Source: Batillaria attramentaria
Lineage: Eukaryota > Mollusca > Gastropoda > Batillariidae
Reading direction: 5' to 3'
Length of the DNA: 64,000 bases
Assembly (NCBI GenBank): GCA_018292915.2
Contig: JACVVK020000313.1
Location: 588,501 to 652,500, forward strand
The translations under genes and the position numbers were made by a program. Of the stretch, positions 33,474-44,322 are shown piece by piece. The first letter of the stretch is position 1. Each line of letters begins with the position of its first letter. The notes beneath the pieces were generated by a model, which searched no databases, had not been told where the DNA came from, and worked only from the letters and a program-made list of their open reading frames with translations.

Positions 33474-33720
33474 ATTCATTCATTCATTCATTCATTCATT
33501 CATTCATTCATTCATTCATTCATTCATTCGTTCGTTCGTTCGTTCGTTCGTTCGTTCATTGAATTCATTCATTCACCCATTCGTCCCTTACTTCCTTCTT
33601 ACATTACTTCATTCCTTCCGTCATTTATTCGTTCTTTTCTTCATTCCCTCCTTCCTTCATTCATTTATTGATTCATTCCTTTTTTCATTCATTCACTCAT
33701 TCATTATGTTCTTATCTTGC
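33474..33720. repeat. (ATTC)n/(GTTC)n tetranucleotide array with degenerate tail
   Basis: (ATTC)n 33474-33530 switches to (GTTC)n to 33558 and then decays into TTCC/TTCA-rich sequence until about 33708. Frames here give false Ser-Phe-Ile-His repeats. Confidence 0.95.
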
Positions 33721-34094
33721 TAAAAAGTTAACCCCAGCCATCGACTGGGCACCACCATACTCCCGTCATCAGTTCCTTACTTAATCTTGTACAGCAGACT
33801 ACCGAGTCAATATTTTCAGGCGCCCCAGAATTGGCCAGACGGTCAAACGAGTGTAGCGTTGTCCATAAAGATCTGTTCGTTATCTCTGACCAGTACCGCT
33901 GACCATTTCCTCGACAGCCGCTGAATACGCTGTGCTTCTGAACTTAGCATCGATCAGTGCTTTGCTAATGGGTCCGGTGTTGTGGTTGTGTGTGGAAAGG
34001 GCGTATGGAAGTAGACGTGGACACGTCGACTGTATTACTTGCTGTAAATATGACTGTTTGTGACACCGTGAACATTAGCAAAATCAGTCTGACA
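33721..34094. other. Unique sequence
   Basis: The string 'ctaaaaagttaaccc' at 33719 recurs at about 34510, beyond the next array. Significance unknown. Confidence 0.45.
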
Positions 34095-34360
34095 CATGTG
34101 ACACAACCATGGGGCCAGTATCACACCAACCCACGGGCCTATATCACACCAACCAGCGGGCCAGTGTCACATTAAGCATGGGGCAAGAGTCACAAAACCA
34201 TGGGGCCAATATCACACCCACCATGGGACGGCCAGAGATTTAACCATCCACGAAACATTAGGCCCGTAACGCACGAACTAACTGGCCATATCACACCAAC
34301 GATGGCACCAGTTTCGCACCAACCAGCGGGCCAGTAGCACACCAACCATTATTAGTCACA
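34095..34360. repeat. Degenerate minisatellite, 23-27 bp unit
   Basis: About ten copies of a unit like 'gggccagtatcacaccaacca'. Examples are 'ggggccagtatcacaccaac', 'gggcctatatcacaccaacc', 'gggccagtgtcacattaagc' and 'ggggccaatatcacacccac'. Copies in the middle (34225-34280) are strongly decayed. Confidence 0.85.
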
Positions 34361-34679
34361 CGTGCAGCCTACTTTGCAGCCTATGGTATATAATTATCAC
34401 CATGTCTTCCTAATGAGACTGCACCAAGCAAGGAAGTTCGATCGCTTTTTTCCTGCGGCGGTGAGCACTAAGAGAAGATCTGCCACTGACTCCTTGATAG
34501 GATCTTTCCCTAAAAAGTTAACCCTCTTACGACCGGCACACCGTTAAACCGCGCACCCAGGCGGAACAAGGCTCGGCGCGTTATCTACCCTCACACGAGC
34601 CGTGATCGACCATGCGTGAACATGAGTTCGAACAGTAGCCTGCCATGACTCTTCAGTACCCCCCCCCCCCTCTTTCACC
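34361..34679. other. Unique sequence
   Basis: No feature apart from a C run near 34660. Confidence 0.5.
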
Positions 34680-34701
34680 TCACACACACACACACACATA
34701 C

Positions 34702-34757
<56 letters not shown>
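34680..34757. repeat. (CA)n microsatellite
   Basis: (CA)n with one 'cata' interruption. It precedes the four-unit array. Confidence 0.95.
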
Positions 34758-34760
<3 letters not shown>

Positions 34761-34769
34761 TAATCGCTA

Positions 34770-35100
34770 CCGTTATCTTAACTACAGCCAAACGTTACCA
34801 CAGTTTCAGAGTTTGGCACCATCAGATCAAACGTCTCTCTGCCCGTTTACTGATCTTGTCGGCTGACATCAACGTAACACGAAGTATCTTCAGTGCTCTC
34901 TCTCTGTCTCTCTCTGTCTCTGTCTCTCTCTGTCTCTCTCTCTCTCTCTGCTCGTGTCATTCACACATCCACTCTAACGTTATCTTTACCACAGTCAACG
35001 TTATCACAGTTTGACAGCACCGACTCAAATGTCTCCCTGCTCGTTTACTGATCTTGTTGTCTGACATCAACGTAACACTAAGTATCTTCAGTGCCACCCA

Positions 35101-35174
<74 letters not shown>

Positions 35175-35322
35175 CACTCTTTATCACAGTTAGACACCAC
35201 CAACTTAACTGTCTCCTAGCTCGTTTACTGAATCTTGTTGTCTGACATGAACGTAACACCAAGTATCCTAACTGCTCCCTCCTATCACCCCGCTTCCCTA
35301 TTTGCCCTCTGTCTCCCCGGTT

Positions 35323-35391
<69 letters not shown>

Positions 35392-35527
35392 TCTCTCTCT
35401 CTCTCCCCCCCCCCCCCCCCCGGTTATCAATTCCCGCAGTCAACGTTACCGCAGCTAGGTACCACCAAATCAGAGGTCTCCCTGCTCGTTTTACTGATCT
35501 TGTTGGCTGACACCAACGTAACACCAC
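34770..35527. repeat. Four-copy array whose units carry different microsatellites
   Basis: A core of about 110 bp ('cgttacc/tatcac...cagtt', 'caccaactcaaatgtctccc', 'gctcgtttactgatcttgtt', 'tctgacatcaacgtaacac', 'aagtatcttcagtgc') occurs at 34770-34896, 34977-35096, 35181-35276 and 35421-35527. After unit 1 comes CT/CTGT repeat, after unit 2 (CT)n(CA)n, after unit 3 (GT)n(CT)n plus a C run, and after unit 4 none. The shared core shows a tandem duplication, and the satellite following the core has diverged in kind between copies. Confidence 0.92.
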
Positions 35528-35905
35528 GTCTAGATACGCCTAACGGGGTCTCACCCATCTCGGCGGAAATTACCCACATGGATTAGTCCGCGTGGAAAAC
35601 CAACTGCCGGGACTTGTGGGATCGTGGTCGCTGGAGGAAATTAGGCGGAAACGGCGTAGGAAAATAGAGCCGATGGGGAGGTGCAGCGTGCTCGTTGTAG
35701 CGTACATCCGCGATAAGAAAGACTCCGCGTAATTGTTTCGTTGGTTCTAGCGCTTTTTCGTAAGTTTTTTTTTAAGAGTTTGGAAAATTAAGTTTACGTT
35801 TTCGAGAGTGCTGTAGGCTTTGAGCTCGGGCGACGAGACCAAACATACCTGTAATTCATTATGTGGGTGTTGGTGTTTTTCTGAGTGAAGTGCGATGCTT
35901 TCTTT

Positions 35906-35959
<54 letters not shown>

Positions 35960-36088
35960 CATGCTTAGTTCGTTTCAGTGTTTCACCACTGACAGTGCGA
36001 TGGTTTTTGGTCGGAAGAAACCCTGCATGCGTCATAAAAAAAATCCTTAAAATTAAAGTGACGTTGGGGAAAAAAATTGGATTTTCTT

Positions 36089-36094
<6 letters not shown>
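35528..36094. other. Unique sequence with (CT)n
   Basis: (CT)n at 35909-35956. The rest is unique, with no exon recognised. Confidence 0.5.
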
Positions 36095-36120
<26 letters not shown>

Positions 36121-36141
36121 ACGCACGCACTCACGCACACG

Positions 36142-36204
<63 letters not shown>
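36095..36204. repeat. (TC)n(AC)n compound
   Basis: (TC)n 36095-36121, ACGC-type units, then (AC)n to 36204. Confidence 0.95.
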
Positions 36205-36206
<2 letters not shown>

Positions 36207-36872
36207 GACAGGTCCGCAAGGCCGTAACGCCATTTTCAGCGTATGCTTTCACCTGCACCAACACTACGTTCAGCCCAAGCACACAGACGGTTTTCATCAG
36301 GGGTAAAACCCTTCACTATCGCATTTACCTACAATATTTTACCTTTCCGGCCGGCAGAATTGCAGCCGACAGTAGCGTTTCAGCAGGCCCTTCAGTTCTC
36401 TGCAAGAGAAGTCGGAAACCCCGTCATGCATACAAAGCAAACGCCTTTCGCTCCTTATCTCGTTTCACCGACTCAAGCCACCACCGAAGTCCTCGCCAGA
36501 ATATGCAGTGTCGCACCGCTGAGGACTTTTTCCCTATTTCTTTTCGCGACATTTCGGTAAATGGATGTCCGTCTTTTTTGGGGGGTGGGGGGGGGGGGGC
36601 CTTGACTAGGGGGCGTGCGCTGGCTTGACCAAGGAACTGGGACAATATTTTGGTTTCGGCCCCGTGCGTGTGCCAACGCGGCAGAGATAATATTTCTGTT
36701 TGTTCGGTTCTCGATGCGGCTTCGCTATTGACCGTATTTTCTCGATCAGCGCGTTGTATGTAACAGTGTTGTGGCAGTAATGAGTATCCGAAACAAGCGT
36801 GTAGATATTCCAATGATCTCGCAGCCGTAAAATCGTGTGTTATTTTGTTACCTGTTTGTCAGAAAGATTATG
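36205..36872. other. Unique sequence, G run
   Basis: A 105-codon + frame (36243-36560) lacks motifs. G run 36578-36599. No gene is called. Confidence 0.45.
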
Positions 36873-37075
36873 AAATCTTACTTCACTACGCGTAAATGTA
36901 GTTCCCTACCGTCAAATGCTGAAAGAAAGTAAGTGCTTCACCAGTCCATGGCACTTAGACCTTTCTACCAAATCTTACTTCACTACACGTGTGTGACGCA
37001 AATGTAGATCCCTACCGTCAAATCCTGAAAGGAAGTAAGTGCTTCACCAGTCCATGGCACTTAGACCTTTCTACC
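36873..37075. repeat. Recent tandem duplication, about 100-bp unit
   Basis: Units 36873-36969 and 36970-37075 share 'aaatcttacttcactac', 'ccctaccgtcaaat', 'aagtaagtgcttcaccagtc' and 'catggcacttagacctttct'. The second has a 9-base 'gtgtgacg'-type insertion. A decayed third start ('gtagatctccttaccgt') follows. Confidence 0.93.
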
Positions 37076-38135
37076 AGACAGTAGATCTCCTTACCGTTAC
37101 AGTTTGAAAATGTGACGACGTGTATGCCCAAAATCTTGTTTAGGCCTGCCAGTAGGCGACAGATTTACGGACGAAATGCTCGTAGGTAATGAGGCTTTCA
37201 GCCAATCAGAAGTGACCTGTAGTCCGCAACGAAAATACATGTTAATAGGTAGGCCTACTCTAGTTACTGGGGTGCGTAGTGAACGTCTCTTGGCGGTGAG
37301 AAATTCAATACCGTTTAGCCGAACAGTTCTTTTGCCCCTAGCGTTTGCACAACGTGCGAATAGACTTTGTAACTGACAAAAACAACAACAACAACAAACA
37401 AAACAACAACAATCAGTCATCGTAGCCAGAATCGCAGCCATCTTGGCAGCACCGTGTCACCAGCTATCGAATGGGGATTTACCTTTTTGCGTGTGTCAAT
37501 AGCATTTGCTTGGACAACCACTACGTCAAGCTGTTAGCAAACGCTTTTAGCAGCAGGTGGGGGGGGGGGGGGAGAGACAAACACACAGTCGTCAAGTTTG
37601 GACATAAAACCGACTGAGAGGAGGGGGGGGGGGGGAAGTAACCGTCCTTGGGAGACTAGGAGTCATTTGGCCTTATCGTCTCCTGATGGGGCGGCTGCGG
37701 TTGTCATGACAACACTTCCGGACACGCGCCGCATAGAATAATAGACTTCCGGTACAGTGCTTAATGGAGATGGCCGCGGGGATTGTGTAAACCCTTACGT
37801 TGTTTTCTGACTAGGGGGCAAGGGGCAGTCGTTTTCGGCAAGGGTTGCTGTGAAAGGATGTTGGCGTGTTCCCGATGTTGTTGAACAAGGCGGGAACATC
37901 GGTGGAGATTTTGCGCATCGACGCAGAAGGGTGCGTTTGCAAGTGTGGGAGGTGCAGATTTATCTGGTATCTTGCGGTCGGTGTCACTGGCTTTCGAGTG
38001 CTTTTGTTTCCAGTGATTGACTCGGCAGTTTGCTGTGTTCAGTCTTGATGGCACTGAAAATACCCTGGCTCGTCCATAAATCTCTCTCTCTCTCTCTTAC
38101 TTAACGGCAAGTTGTAATACTAGTCTGCTGACCTC
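37076..38135. other. Unique sequence with G runs and (CAA)n
   Basis: (CAA)n 37379-37410 and G runs 37558-37573 and 37622-37636. No gene. Confidence 0.5.
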
Positions 38136-38195
38136 CCCCCCCCCCCCAAAAAAAAAAAAAAAAAAAAAACATCGATGTAAATTAAAGGTTCAGTT

Positions 38196-38250
<55 letters not shown>
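38136..38250. repeat. Poly-C/poly-A and (TC)n(AC)n
   Basis: C run 38136-38147, A run 38148-38169, (TC)n then (AC)n 38198-38250. Confidence 0.95.
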
Positions 38251-38252
<2 letters not shown>

Positions 38253-38820
38253 GGCTCCGTCCAACTTCACCTACGTCACAAAATGGATAAATCTTTCCGA
38301 AAGTGACGCAACACTTCTAAAATCGTATCTCACCGCAGTGCAGCCGACAAGAATTTACATTTTTTTTCTCTTCTCTCTCTCTCACTCTCTCTTCACATCC
38401 CTCCAAAATGTTTTCAGTTACCTGCTTACTTTATGTCTGGCAAGCACTGCCGAGTTTTCATCATCGATCATCGCCGCCGTCCTATCGCTTGTTTCATCTC
38501 GTTATCGGTGAGCAGCTGTTTCTCCTCTTTCTGCTGTGTGCAGACGAATTCAACTGTGTCGTAACCTAGCTTGTACGGACAGATAATGATCAGCTTGTAC
38601 CCGCGTGTTTAACGAGCATTTTCGCGGTAATTTCTAGCCTATGCGTCGTTAAGCGTATTTTGTTTTTGGTTTTTGTATGCTTGCAAATGGGTCTTTTGAA
38701 GGATGATGCATAGTGTTGTAAAGTGATGGAATTAATTCCTCATCAGTTTCGAGTGCGTCTCAAAAGAGAATGTGGCCGGGGGAGGGGGTGGGGGAGGAGT
38801 GAAGGGGAGGAGGGGGGGGG
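38251..38820. other. Unique sequence
   Basis: G-rich end (38776-38820). No exon recognised. Confidence 0.5.
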
Positions 38821-38970
38821 GTGTTTGTGAAGATGAACGGCTACGACGAAGGTGATTTCAAAGCCGGGGAACACTTTTTGGGAGTCCAATTTGGCCTGTC
38901 GGGACTTGAACCAACGACCATCCGACCTTCACTCCGATGCTCTTGTCAGCTTAGCTTTCTAACGACACCT
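38821..38970 (-). mobile_element. tRNA-derived SINE, third head type
   Basis: On the - strand: 'AGCTAAGCTGACAAGAGCAT' (A-box region), B box 'TTGGTTCAAGTCCCGACAGG', then 'CCAAATTGGACTCCC' and the tail 'GGCTTTGAAATCACCTTCG' ending 'CACAAACACC'. The tail follows the same plan as the main family (TTTGAxATCACC ... AAACACC), but the head is different. Confidence 0.65.
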
Positions 38971-39029
38971 CTTCCCACCCCCCCCCCCCCCCACCCCACA
39001 CCCCCACCACCACCACCGGAAGGGGAAGG

Positions 39030-39204
39030 GGTGGGTGCATGGGTGTTTGGGAGTTTAACGCCCTTTTCCACCACATACGGGTGATATCAAAGACGGGGCA
39101 ACGAGAAAAAGGCCAGCACAAATTTTTGGACCCAGCCGGGATTCGAACTCACGACCCGAGCATTGAAAGTCCAGCGCTCTACCATTCGGCCACCCCGGCT
39201 CCCC
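39030..39204 (-). mobile_element. Full-length main-family SINE
   Basis: The clearest copy. On the - strand: 'GGGAGCCGGGGTGGCCGAAT' with A box TGGCCGAATGG, 'AGCGCTGGACTTTCAATGCT', B box 'GAGTTCGAATCCCGGCTGG', 'TGTGCTGGCCTTTTTCTCG', 'CCCGTCTTTGATATCACCCG', 'ATGTGGTGGAAAAGGGCGT' and 'TAAACTCCCAAACACCC'. A and B boxes match the Pol III consensus closely. The third-head SINE lies just upstream, separated by a C/ACC-rich tract. Confidence 0.95.
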
Positions 39205-39840
39205 CCTGGAAGGGGGAGGGAATATGTCATGTGGGAGTCTGCGATAAAAAGAGCGATGCAAAATATAAGTTGACGTTTGGATGTTATACGGTACATCTTG
39301 CGAATTCGGTCTGGCGGTAAACCCGATGAGCGTATGAAATCGGTAATATATTTGCCAACTTGTACTGATTAAATTCTGATACCAGAAACAACATGACTTT
39401 CTTATCTTCTTAGCTTCAGGCAGGCGGAAAGTGCAATGCTGGTTTAATCTCCAAGCCATAAAAAAGTATGTTCTGAACTTCTCCCGTTCTCTGTCATGAA
39501 TCTCTCCTTTCCCTTTTGCACCTACCGGCGTCTATTCGCCATTTCTCGCAAGTTATCGTTCCTCCGCGATTTATTTGAGATTTCCAGTAACAACATCGGC
39601 GTTTGCGCGCGTTCAGGTAGGAAATACCACGTGAAGGGAAGGGGAAACGCAGGGAAATGCAGGAAGTCTGGCCGGAGAGAGAGAAATGACAAGCATCGGC
39701 CCAACCCCACGTGGAACCTCGGGTTTGTTGACGCAAAGGTGAAGATGAGCCAGTAAAAACAGGATTCGGCCATGCAGGGTGTGTGCTGACGACATGATAC
39801 ACGTAAGATGTCGGACGTGAGCTGTACCGAGGCGGACTAA
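39205..39840. other. Unique sequence
   Basis: Short overlapping frames on both strands at 39494-39802 without motifs. No gene. Confidence 0.5.
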
Positions 39841-40144
39841 GGGCGGAAGTGACGTTTTGTGTGAATTTAACGCGAGGGGCGGAAGTGACGTTTCGTGTGG
39901 TTATTTAACGCGAGGGGCGGAAGTGAATTTTTTTTTGCGAAAATTTAACGCGAGCGGCGGAAGTGACGATTTTAACGCGATGGGCGGAAGTGACGTTTGG
40001 TGTGGTAATTGAACGCGATGAGCGGAAGTGACGTTTTTAACGCGTGAGCATTTAACGCGAGATGCGGAAATGACGTCTTGCGGGAATTTTCGAGTGACGC
40101 TTTGCGAGAATTTAAGGTGACAAATGATAAGTGAAAGTGACGTA

Positions 40145-40146
<2 letters not shown>
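39841..40146 (+). promoter_or_regulatory. Degenerate tandem array of ETS/CRE-like composite sites
   Basis: GCGGAAGTGACGT-type cores sit at 39845, 39881, 39919, 39959, 39986, 40024 and 40066, with decayed forms near 40092 and 40133. Spacing is 27-42 bases, and most units also carry TTTAACGCGA. GGAAGTGACGT joins an ETS site (GGAAGT) to a CRE half-site (TGACGT), a composite known from animal promoters. The GGAAGTGA core is kept while spacers vary in length and sequence. It may be a minisatellite that contains the motif by chance or a multi-site enhancer. It ends directly at a (GT)n array. Confidence 0.6.

Positions 40147-40241
<95 letters not shown>
40147..40241. repeat. (GT)n(GA)n compound
   Basis: (GT)n 40147-40218 then (GA)n to 40241. 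Confidence 0.95.
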
Positions 40242-41443
40242 ATTCAAGTCACGGCCAGCGGTGACGTTATAAATTTTACGAAAAGGAGACGAGCAGTCAA
40301 ACCTACGAATTTCTCATCCAGTCGTGACCTCCAGCTGAGGTTCCTCCAGTAGTTAGCATGTCGATTTCAGAAATGAATATGCTTGAAGCGGCTACGTAGT
40401 ATGGCTCAGCGACCTTCCTCGGTGCAGCCGCCGCTGGGTTCTGGAAAGAAGAAGAAGAGAAAAAGTGAATAAGAGCGAAGCAAGGGGAAAAAAAAAGAAA
40501 ATTCTGTACGTTCGTTTTTCCACCTGCCCTATGGCATTGTTTGTGTCTTGTCAAACGTAGACGTGCTGTGTTGCAGAAGTGGGTGTTTTTTTGCCTTCAT
40601 CCTAAATGGCTGCAGCTTTTGCAAGGATGGTAAAAGAATTAAAGGAACACGTTTCTCTAGGCTTTTGGGTTTTTGTTTTTTTTCCCCTCTCTCTCTCTCT
40701 CTGTCTGTCTGTCTGTCTGTCTCTCTCAAACTCCTTCCGGACGAACGGCCGCAACTTTGAAATTTCAGCAAAGCTGCATAAATATGTTAGTCAACTACCC
40801 TGAAAATATCAAGTCTGTGCCTTCTTGTTTTGGGGTTTTGTTGTTGTTGTTATTTGTTTGTTTTTGTTGTTTTTGTTGTTTGTATTTGTTGTTGTTATTG
40901 TTTTTTATGATTTTTTTCTTTCAACCTCACAAAACGGCCCGTCTACAGGGGATGACTGAGAAAACTTCGACCCGTCTTGAATGAGTTAAACTGCTGCATC
41001 CGAAATACACTGACCCGAATTCACTTAGCTTAGCAGACTAAGAACAAAAGGTGCCATTGAAGGCGATGGCCAAAAATCGAATTTAACGGGAGCCTCGTTC
41101 TCGGAGAATCTGGACAAAACAGCGGGGGGATTCCTTTTTTCTTTTCTTTTTTTCAACACAACAGCGTCTTCCCCATTGACATTTCTGACTGCTTGGAAGC
41201 ATCCTTGACCGTACGATCAGGGGGCCGAGGAAGAACAGCGCGATTTGTCGAGTGTAAAGGTGGATCTTCGAGCTGTTTTCGGAGGAATTTGTGAGGAATC
41301 GTGGTCTGCCGGTATAGCCTTTTGGCAGGCTTGGCAGGTAGAGAAGACGGGGGGTTTAAATTCCAGAGCCGATGGAGAGCGACTCTCACATGTCTGTCTA
41401 CATTCACTCGAGTCGTCCGTTTCGAAGTCTTTAATTCCGCGCA

Positions 41444-41444
<1 letters not shown>
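40242..41444. other. Unique sequence with T/G-rich tracts
   Basis: (CT)n/(CTGT)n at 40687-40728 and (TTG)n at 40838-40900. Small frames on both strands at 41153-41526 lack support. Confidence 0.5.

Positions 41445-41489
<45 letters not shown>
41445..41489. repeat. (TC)n microsatellite
   Basis: 45 bases of (TC)n. Confidence 0.95.
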
Positions 41490-41490
<1 letters not shown>

Positions 41491-41883
41491 GCTAATTACA
41501 TGCCTACTTTTGTGCCATTCCCTTGACAGGTCTCAAGTAATGCGAAATTTGTCTCAGGTAGTTGTTGAACGGACTGTGCGCGAAGAGCACGTGTGTAGCA
41601 TTACTAAACGCGAGTTATTGTTCCAAAGTACGTTGTGAACATGGGTTGTTGGTTGATTGGCTGCCTGGGGCTCGGTTTAACACCAGTACCCGCCACAGAA
41701 AGGTTGACACCAAAGACTTTGCAACTCGGAATAGCCAGTACAAACTGTTTGACTTCCATTCCAGCCTGGTTGCTCACATGTCCGGCCGAACTTGAGCACC
41801 TATTGGGAGACCATTGTGTCGTGTGAAGCATCCCTTACCGTTCCGACTGCTGGTGTGTGTGGGAGGGGGAGGGGGAAGGAAGT
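41490..41883. other. Unique sequence
   Basis: A frame of 77 codons (41562-41795) without motif. No gene. Confidence 0.5.
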
Positions 41884-42055
41884 CGGTTCAGTGGTTCAAC
41901 AGATTTAAGCGCCGGTTGGACCCGAGCCGAGACCAGAAGGTCCTGGGTTCGATTTTCGACATTGTGTACATGCCTTTTGTTTTAAGTGTCGGTCTCGTCT
42001 TTGAAATCAACCTTTGCGGTGGACACTTGAAAAGACGTTACTAATACCTCACACC
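41884..42055 (+). mobile_element. tRNA-derived SINE, fourth head type, same tail plan
   Basis: Head 'gtggttcaacagatttaagc' (A-box region) and B box 'gtcctgggttcgattttcg'. Then a body ending 'gtctttgaaatcaacctttg', 'cggtggacacttgaaaagac', 'gttactaatacc'. The final part parallels the main-family tail 'gtctttgatatcacc...gtggtggaaaaggacgtta'. (CT)n follows at 42064. Confidence 0.7.
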
Positions 42056-43006
42056 TAGTCACCTCTCTCTCTCTCTCTCTCTCTCTCTCCCCGCTCGTTC
42101 TGCTCTCTCGGCTCTCAGTGTCTCTCTCAGTCTCTGTCTTTCGCTCTCTCACCTGCCCCTTCTCTCTCTTTCTCTCTGCGTCTATCATCATGTGTCGGCC
42201 ACCAGCAGCCGACAGATATAGACTGTCGGTTCGGGGAATGAAGGGCAAGCACGCCATGTTTATCCCCACAATACCTGTACTTAAGGCAGGTAGCAGATGT
42301 CGACATGCGAGCCTTCATTAGCAGGTATTTTCTCCCTCCGCCGACTGGAGAGTGCGGTGAAAGGGCGTCAACTTGACTCGCACTGGCTACTTACTGCTGC
42401 TGAGATCAGTGCACCAGCGTTCGGTCATAGGGGTGTCAGACTTGGAACTTACTGCGTGCAGCTAAACTCATTGCACTGTCTCACTTGCTATTGTATTGAT
42501 TTAGGGATTTTGGGTGTCAGTGAGGGTGTCTGTGTTTTTAATGCTTAGCTCGACCGCTGTCTGTTACGCGTTTCCGTGTCACGTATGTCGGTTTTAGTGT
42601 CAGTTGCAACCACCAACTTCGTTAAGGTTTGAAGTTGTTGTTGTTTGCTATTGGTTTGTTTGTTTGTTTGCTTGTTGTTGGTTGGTTTGTTTGTTGATTG
42701 GTTTGTTGCCTCGTGAGTTTGCTCCAAGTCTTTCCATGAGAAAACTGATTTGTCAGTAAAGTGACAAAATCAACTGATCCTGCAATCAGCGCCTCTTTCG
42801 AAACTGCTAAAGACGCGGGACTGACTGAGAAACATTCAATGTACCACTGATCAAAATTAATTGTTAAGAGCCTAAGTGTTCTTCAGATCCGTGGCGCTTT
42901 GACCCATTTTGCCTAGTGATGGTGGTTATCTGTGCTTCGAAACAGATTTGGAGAAGATTCTAGTGGCATGGGAAGCTAAGTACATGAGTTTAGTGATACC
43001 CTGTGA
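42056..43006. other. Unique sequence with (CT)n and (GTTT)n
   Basis: (CT)n 42064-42089, degenerate TCTC-rich sequence to 42180, and a (TTTG)n-like tract 42650-42710. No gene. Confidence 0.5.
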
Positions 43007-43178
43007 TGGGTGGGTGGGTGTTTGGGAGTTTAACGTCCTTTTCCACCACACATGGATGATATCAAAGACGGGGCAACGAGAAAAAGGCCAGCACAGATGT
43101 TTGGCTCCAGCCGGGATTCGAACTCACAAGCCGAGCATAGAAAGTCCAACGCTCTACTATTCGGCTATTCCGGCCTCC
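43007..43178 (-). mobile_element. Full-length main-family SINE
   Basis: On the - strand: head 'GGAGGCCGGAATAGCCGAAT', B box 'GAGTTCGAATCCCGGCTGG', body 'AGCCAAACATCTGTGCTGG' and tail 'GATATCATCCATGTGTGGTG', ending with 'AAACTCCCAAACACCCACCC'. Confidence 0.92.
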
Positions 43179-43434
43179 CCGATGCTCTTAGAGCTGCAGA
43201 CAAATCTTGCCCAAATCTCAGTCAAAGTGTCACAGTCGAGTCGTTCCTACCGGCCAGTTTTGGTACCAAATGAAACATCAGGCTTTTTTGCATCCATGCC
43301 GGGTTGGTTTGTCCAGTAAATGCCTGTAGGCGAACATGACAAATGACGTCATTGTTTCTATTTTTAGAACATGACACCAACCCATTTTTTTTTAAATCTG
43401 TGATACTAGTAAACTGTTCAATTCAAGCATTTAG
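43179..43434. other. Unique sequence
   Basis: No feature recognised. Confidence 0.5.
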
Positions 43435-44322
43435 TTACTGTTCTTTGGGGTCGGGGGGTGGGTAGATGTATTGGGGGAGGGGTGAAAGAGGGTGGGGGGG
43501 GGGGGGTCGGCAGATCGAGTCTATCCACGACTCACCGGTGTTTTGTGGTAGAAGAAACTTCAGGGGCAGGTTCATCGTGTTCCCCTCCTGTTGTTGCTCC
43601 GGAATGAGGAGAGAAATGTCAGCCTGAAGAGCTTTGTTTACAAGGGAGCTCACTCCCAGACATTGCCGCAAGAACTTGCTCATGCTCGCTCGGCCGATCG
43701 GCGGGAATGCGTGTGCGCATTGACTCTGCCTGTGCTCCGACGCAGGTAGATAATTAGGTATAAACAGGTGTTCAGACCCGTTCCGAAAACATTTTACAGC
43801 AAGCAGATCTCGACATCTGTTTGTGGCTTCTGCACCTATTACGCTTAGCTTAGTCGGTAACTTAGCGACAGTTGTACATTTTTTTATTTTTTGTTTTTGC
43901 GAGGTATGTGAATTTTGACTGTGCTGGCCATTGACGCTTCTTGCAGCATTGTTATTACCTTCATTTATTGTTGTTGTTTTTTTATGTCTGCCTCCAACTC
44001 TTCGGCATCTCCAATGGTATTCTTTCCAAGTCATGGGTGGAATGGAATCCACGGAGGGCTCTGAAACTGGGACAATGTTTACTATGACTGATGAGGATGA
44101 GGGGTGATGGTATAATGATGGTATAATGATGCTATGGAGGTCCATGTGGTTCGAGACTGCATGACAGGGCTTCATTCCACGCTTCCTGTCATAAATATCC
44201 CGGCGTACATAATATTTCGCCGGACTACGTCGGCCTGTGCCGAATACATCCTTTATCCAGTCCATCTTGCTGGACTGACAACTGACGGCTGAGTTCACTC
44301 GCTCTGTCAGGTTCTGCGTCAT
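43435..44322 (-). CDS. Long - strand open frame, unknown protein (candidate nested gene)
   Basis: A 295-codon frame from an ATG at 44322 (G at -3) to a stop at 43435. The frame stays open upstream of the ATG to about 44383, giving roughly 316 stop-free codons with no simple repeat until the last 30. The peptide begins MTQNLTERVNSAVS, contains MDWIKDVFGTGRRSPAKYY and SMSKFLRQCLGVSSLVNKAL, and has no membrane span or motif I recognise. A strong donor (CCG|GTGAGT) lies at 43536/43535. Splicing there would remove the proline-rich end encoded by the C-rich tract. Under a uniform random-base estimate such a frame is expected well under once in this window. It lies inside the putative TNF intron, on the opposite strand. 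It could be a nested gene, an old transposon frame, or chance. Confidence 0.3.
   Translation of the reverse strand: MTQNLTERVNSAVSCQSSKMDWIKDVFGTGRRSPAKYYVRRDIYDRKRGMKPCHAVSNHMDLHSIIIPSLYHHPSSSSVIVNIVPVSEPSVDSIPPMTWKEYHWRCRRVGGRHKKTTTINEGNNNAARSVNGQHSQNSHTSQKQKIKKCTTVAKLPTKLSVIGAEATNRCRDLLAVKCFRNGSEHLFIPNYLPASEHRQSQCAHAFPPIGRASMSKFLRQCLGVSSLVNKALQADISLLIPEQQQEGNTMNLPLKFLLPQNTGESWIDSICRPPPPHPLSPLPQYIYPPPDPKEQ

Noticed and set aside
33318..33671. 117-codon + frame with SFIH repeats
   Set aside because: Translation of the (ATTC)n/(GTTC)n array.
39100..39204. tRNA gene (also at the other SINE heads)
   Set aside because: A and B boxes are good, but the acceptor and anticodon stems do not pair properly and each head is followed by the SINE body.
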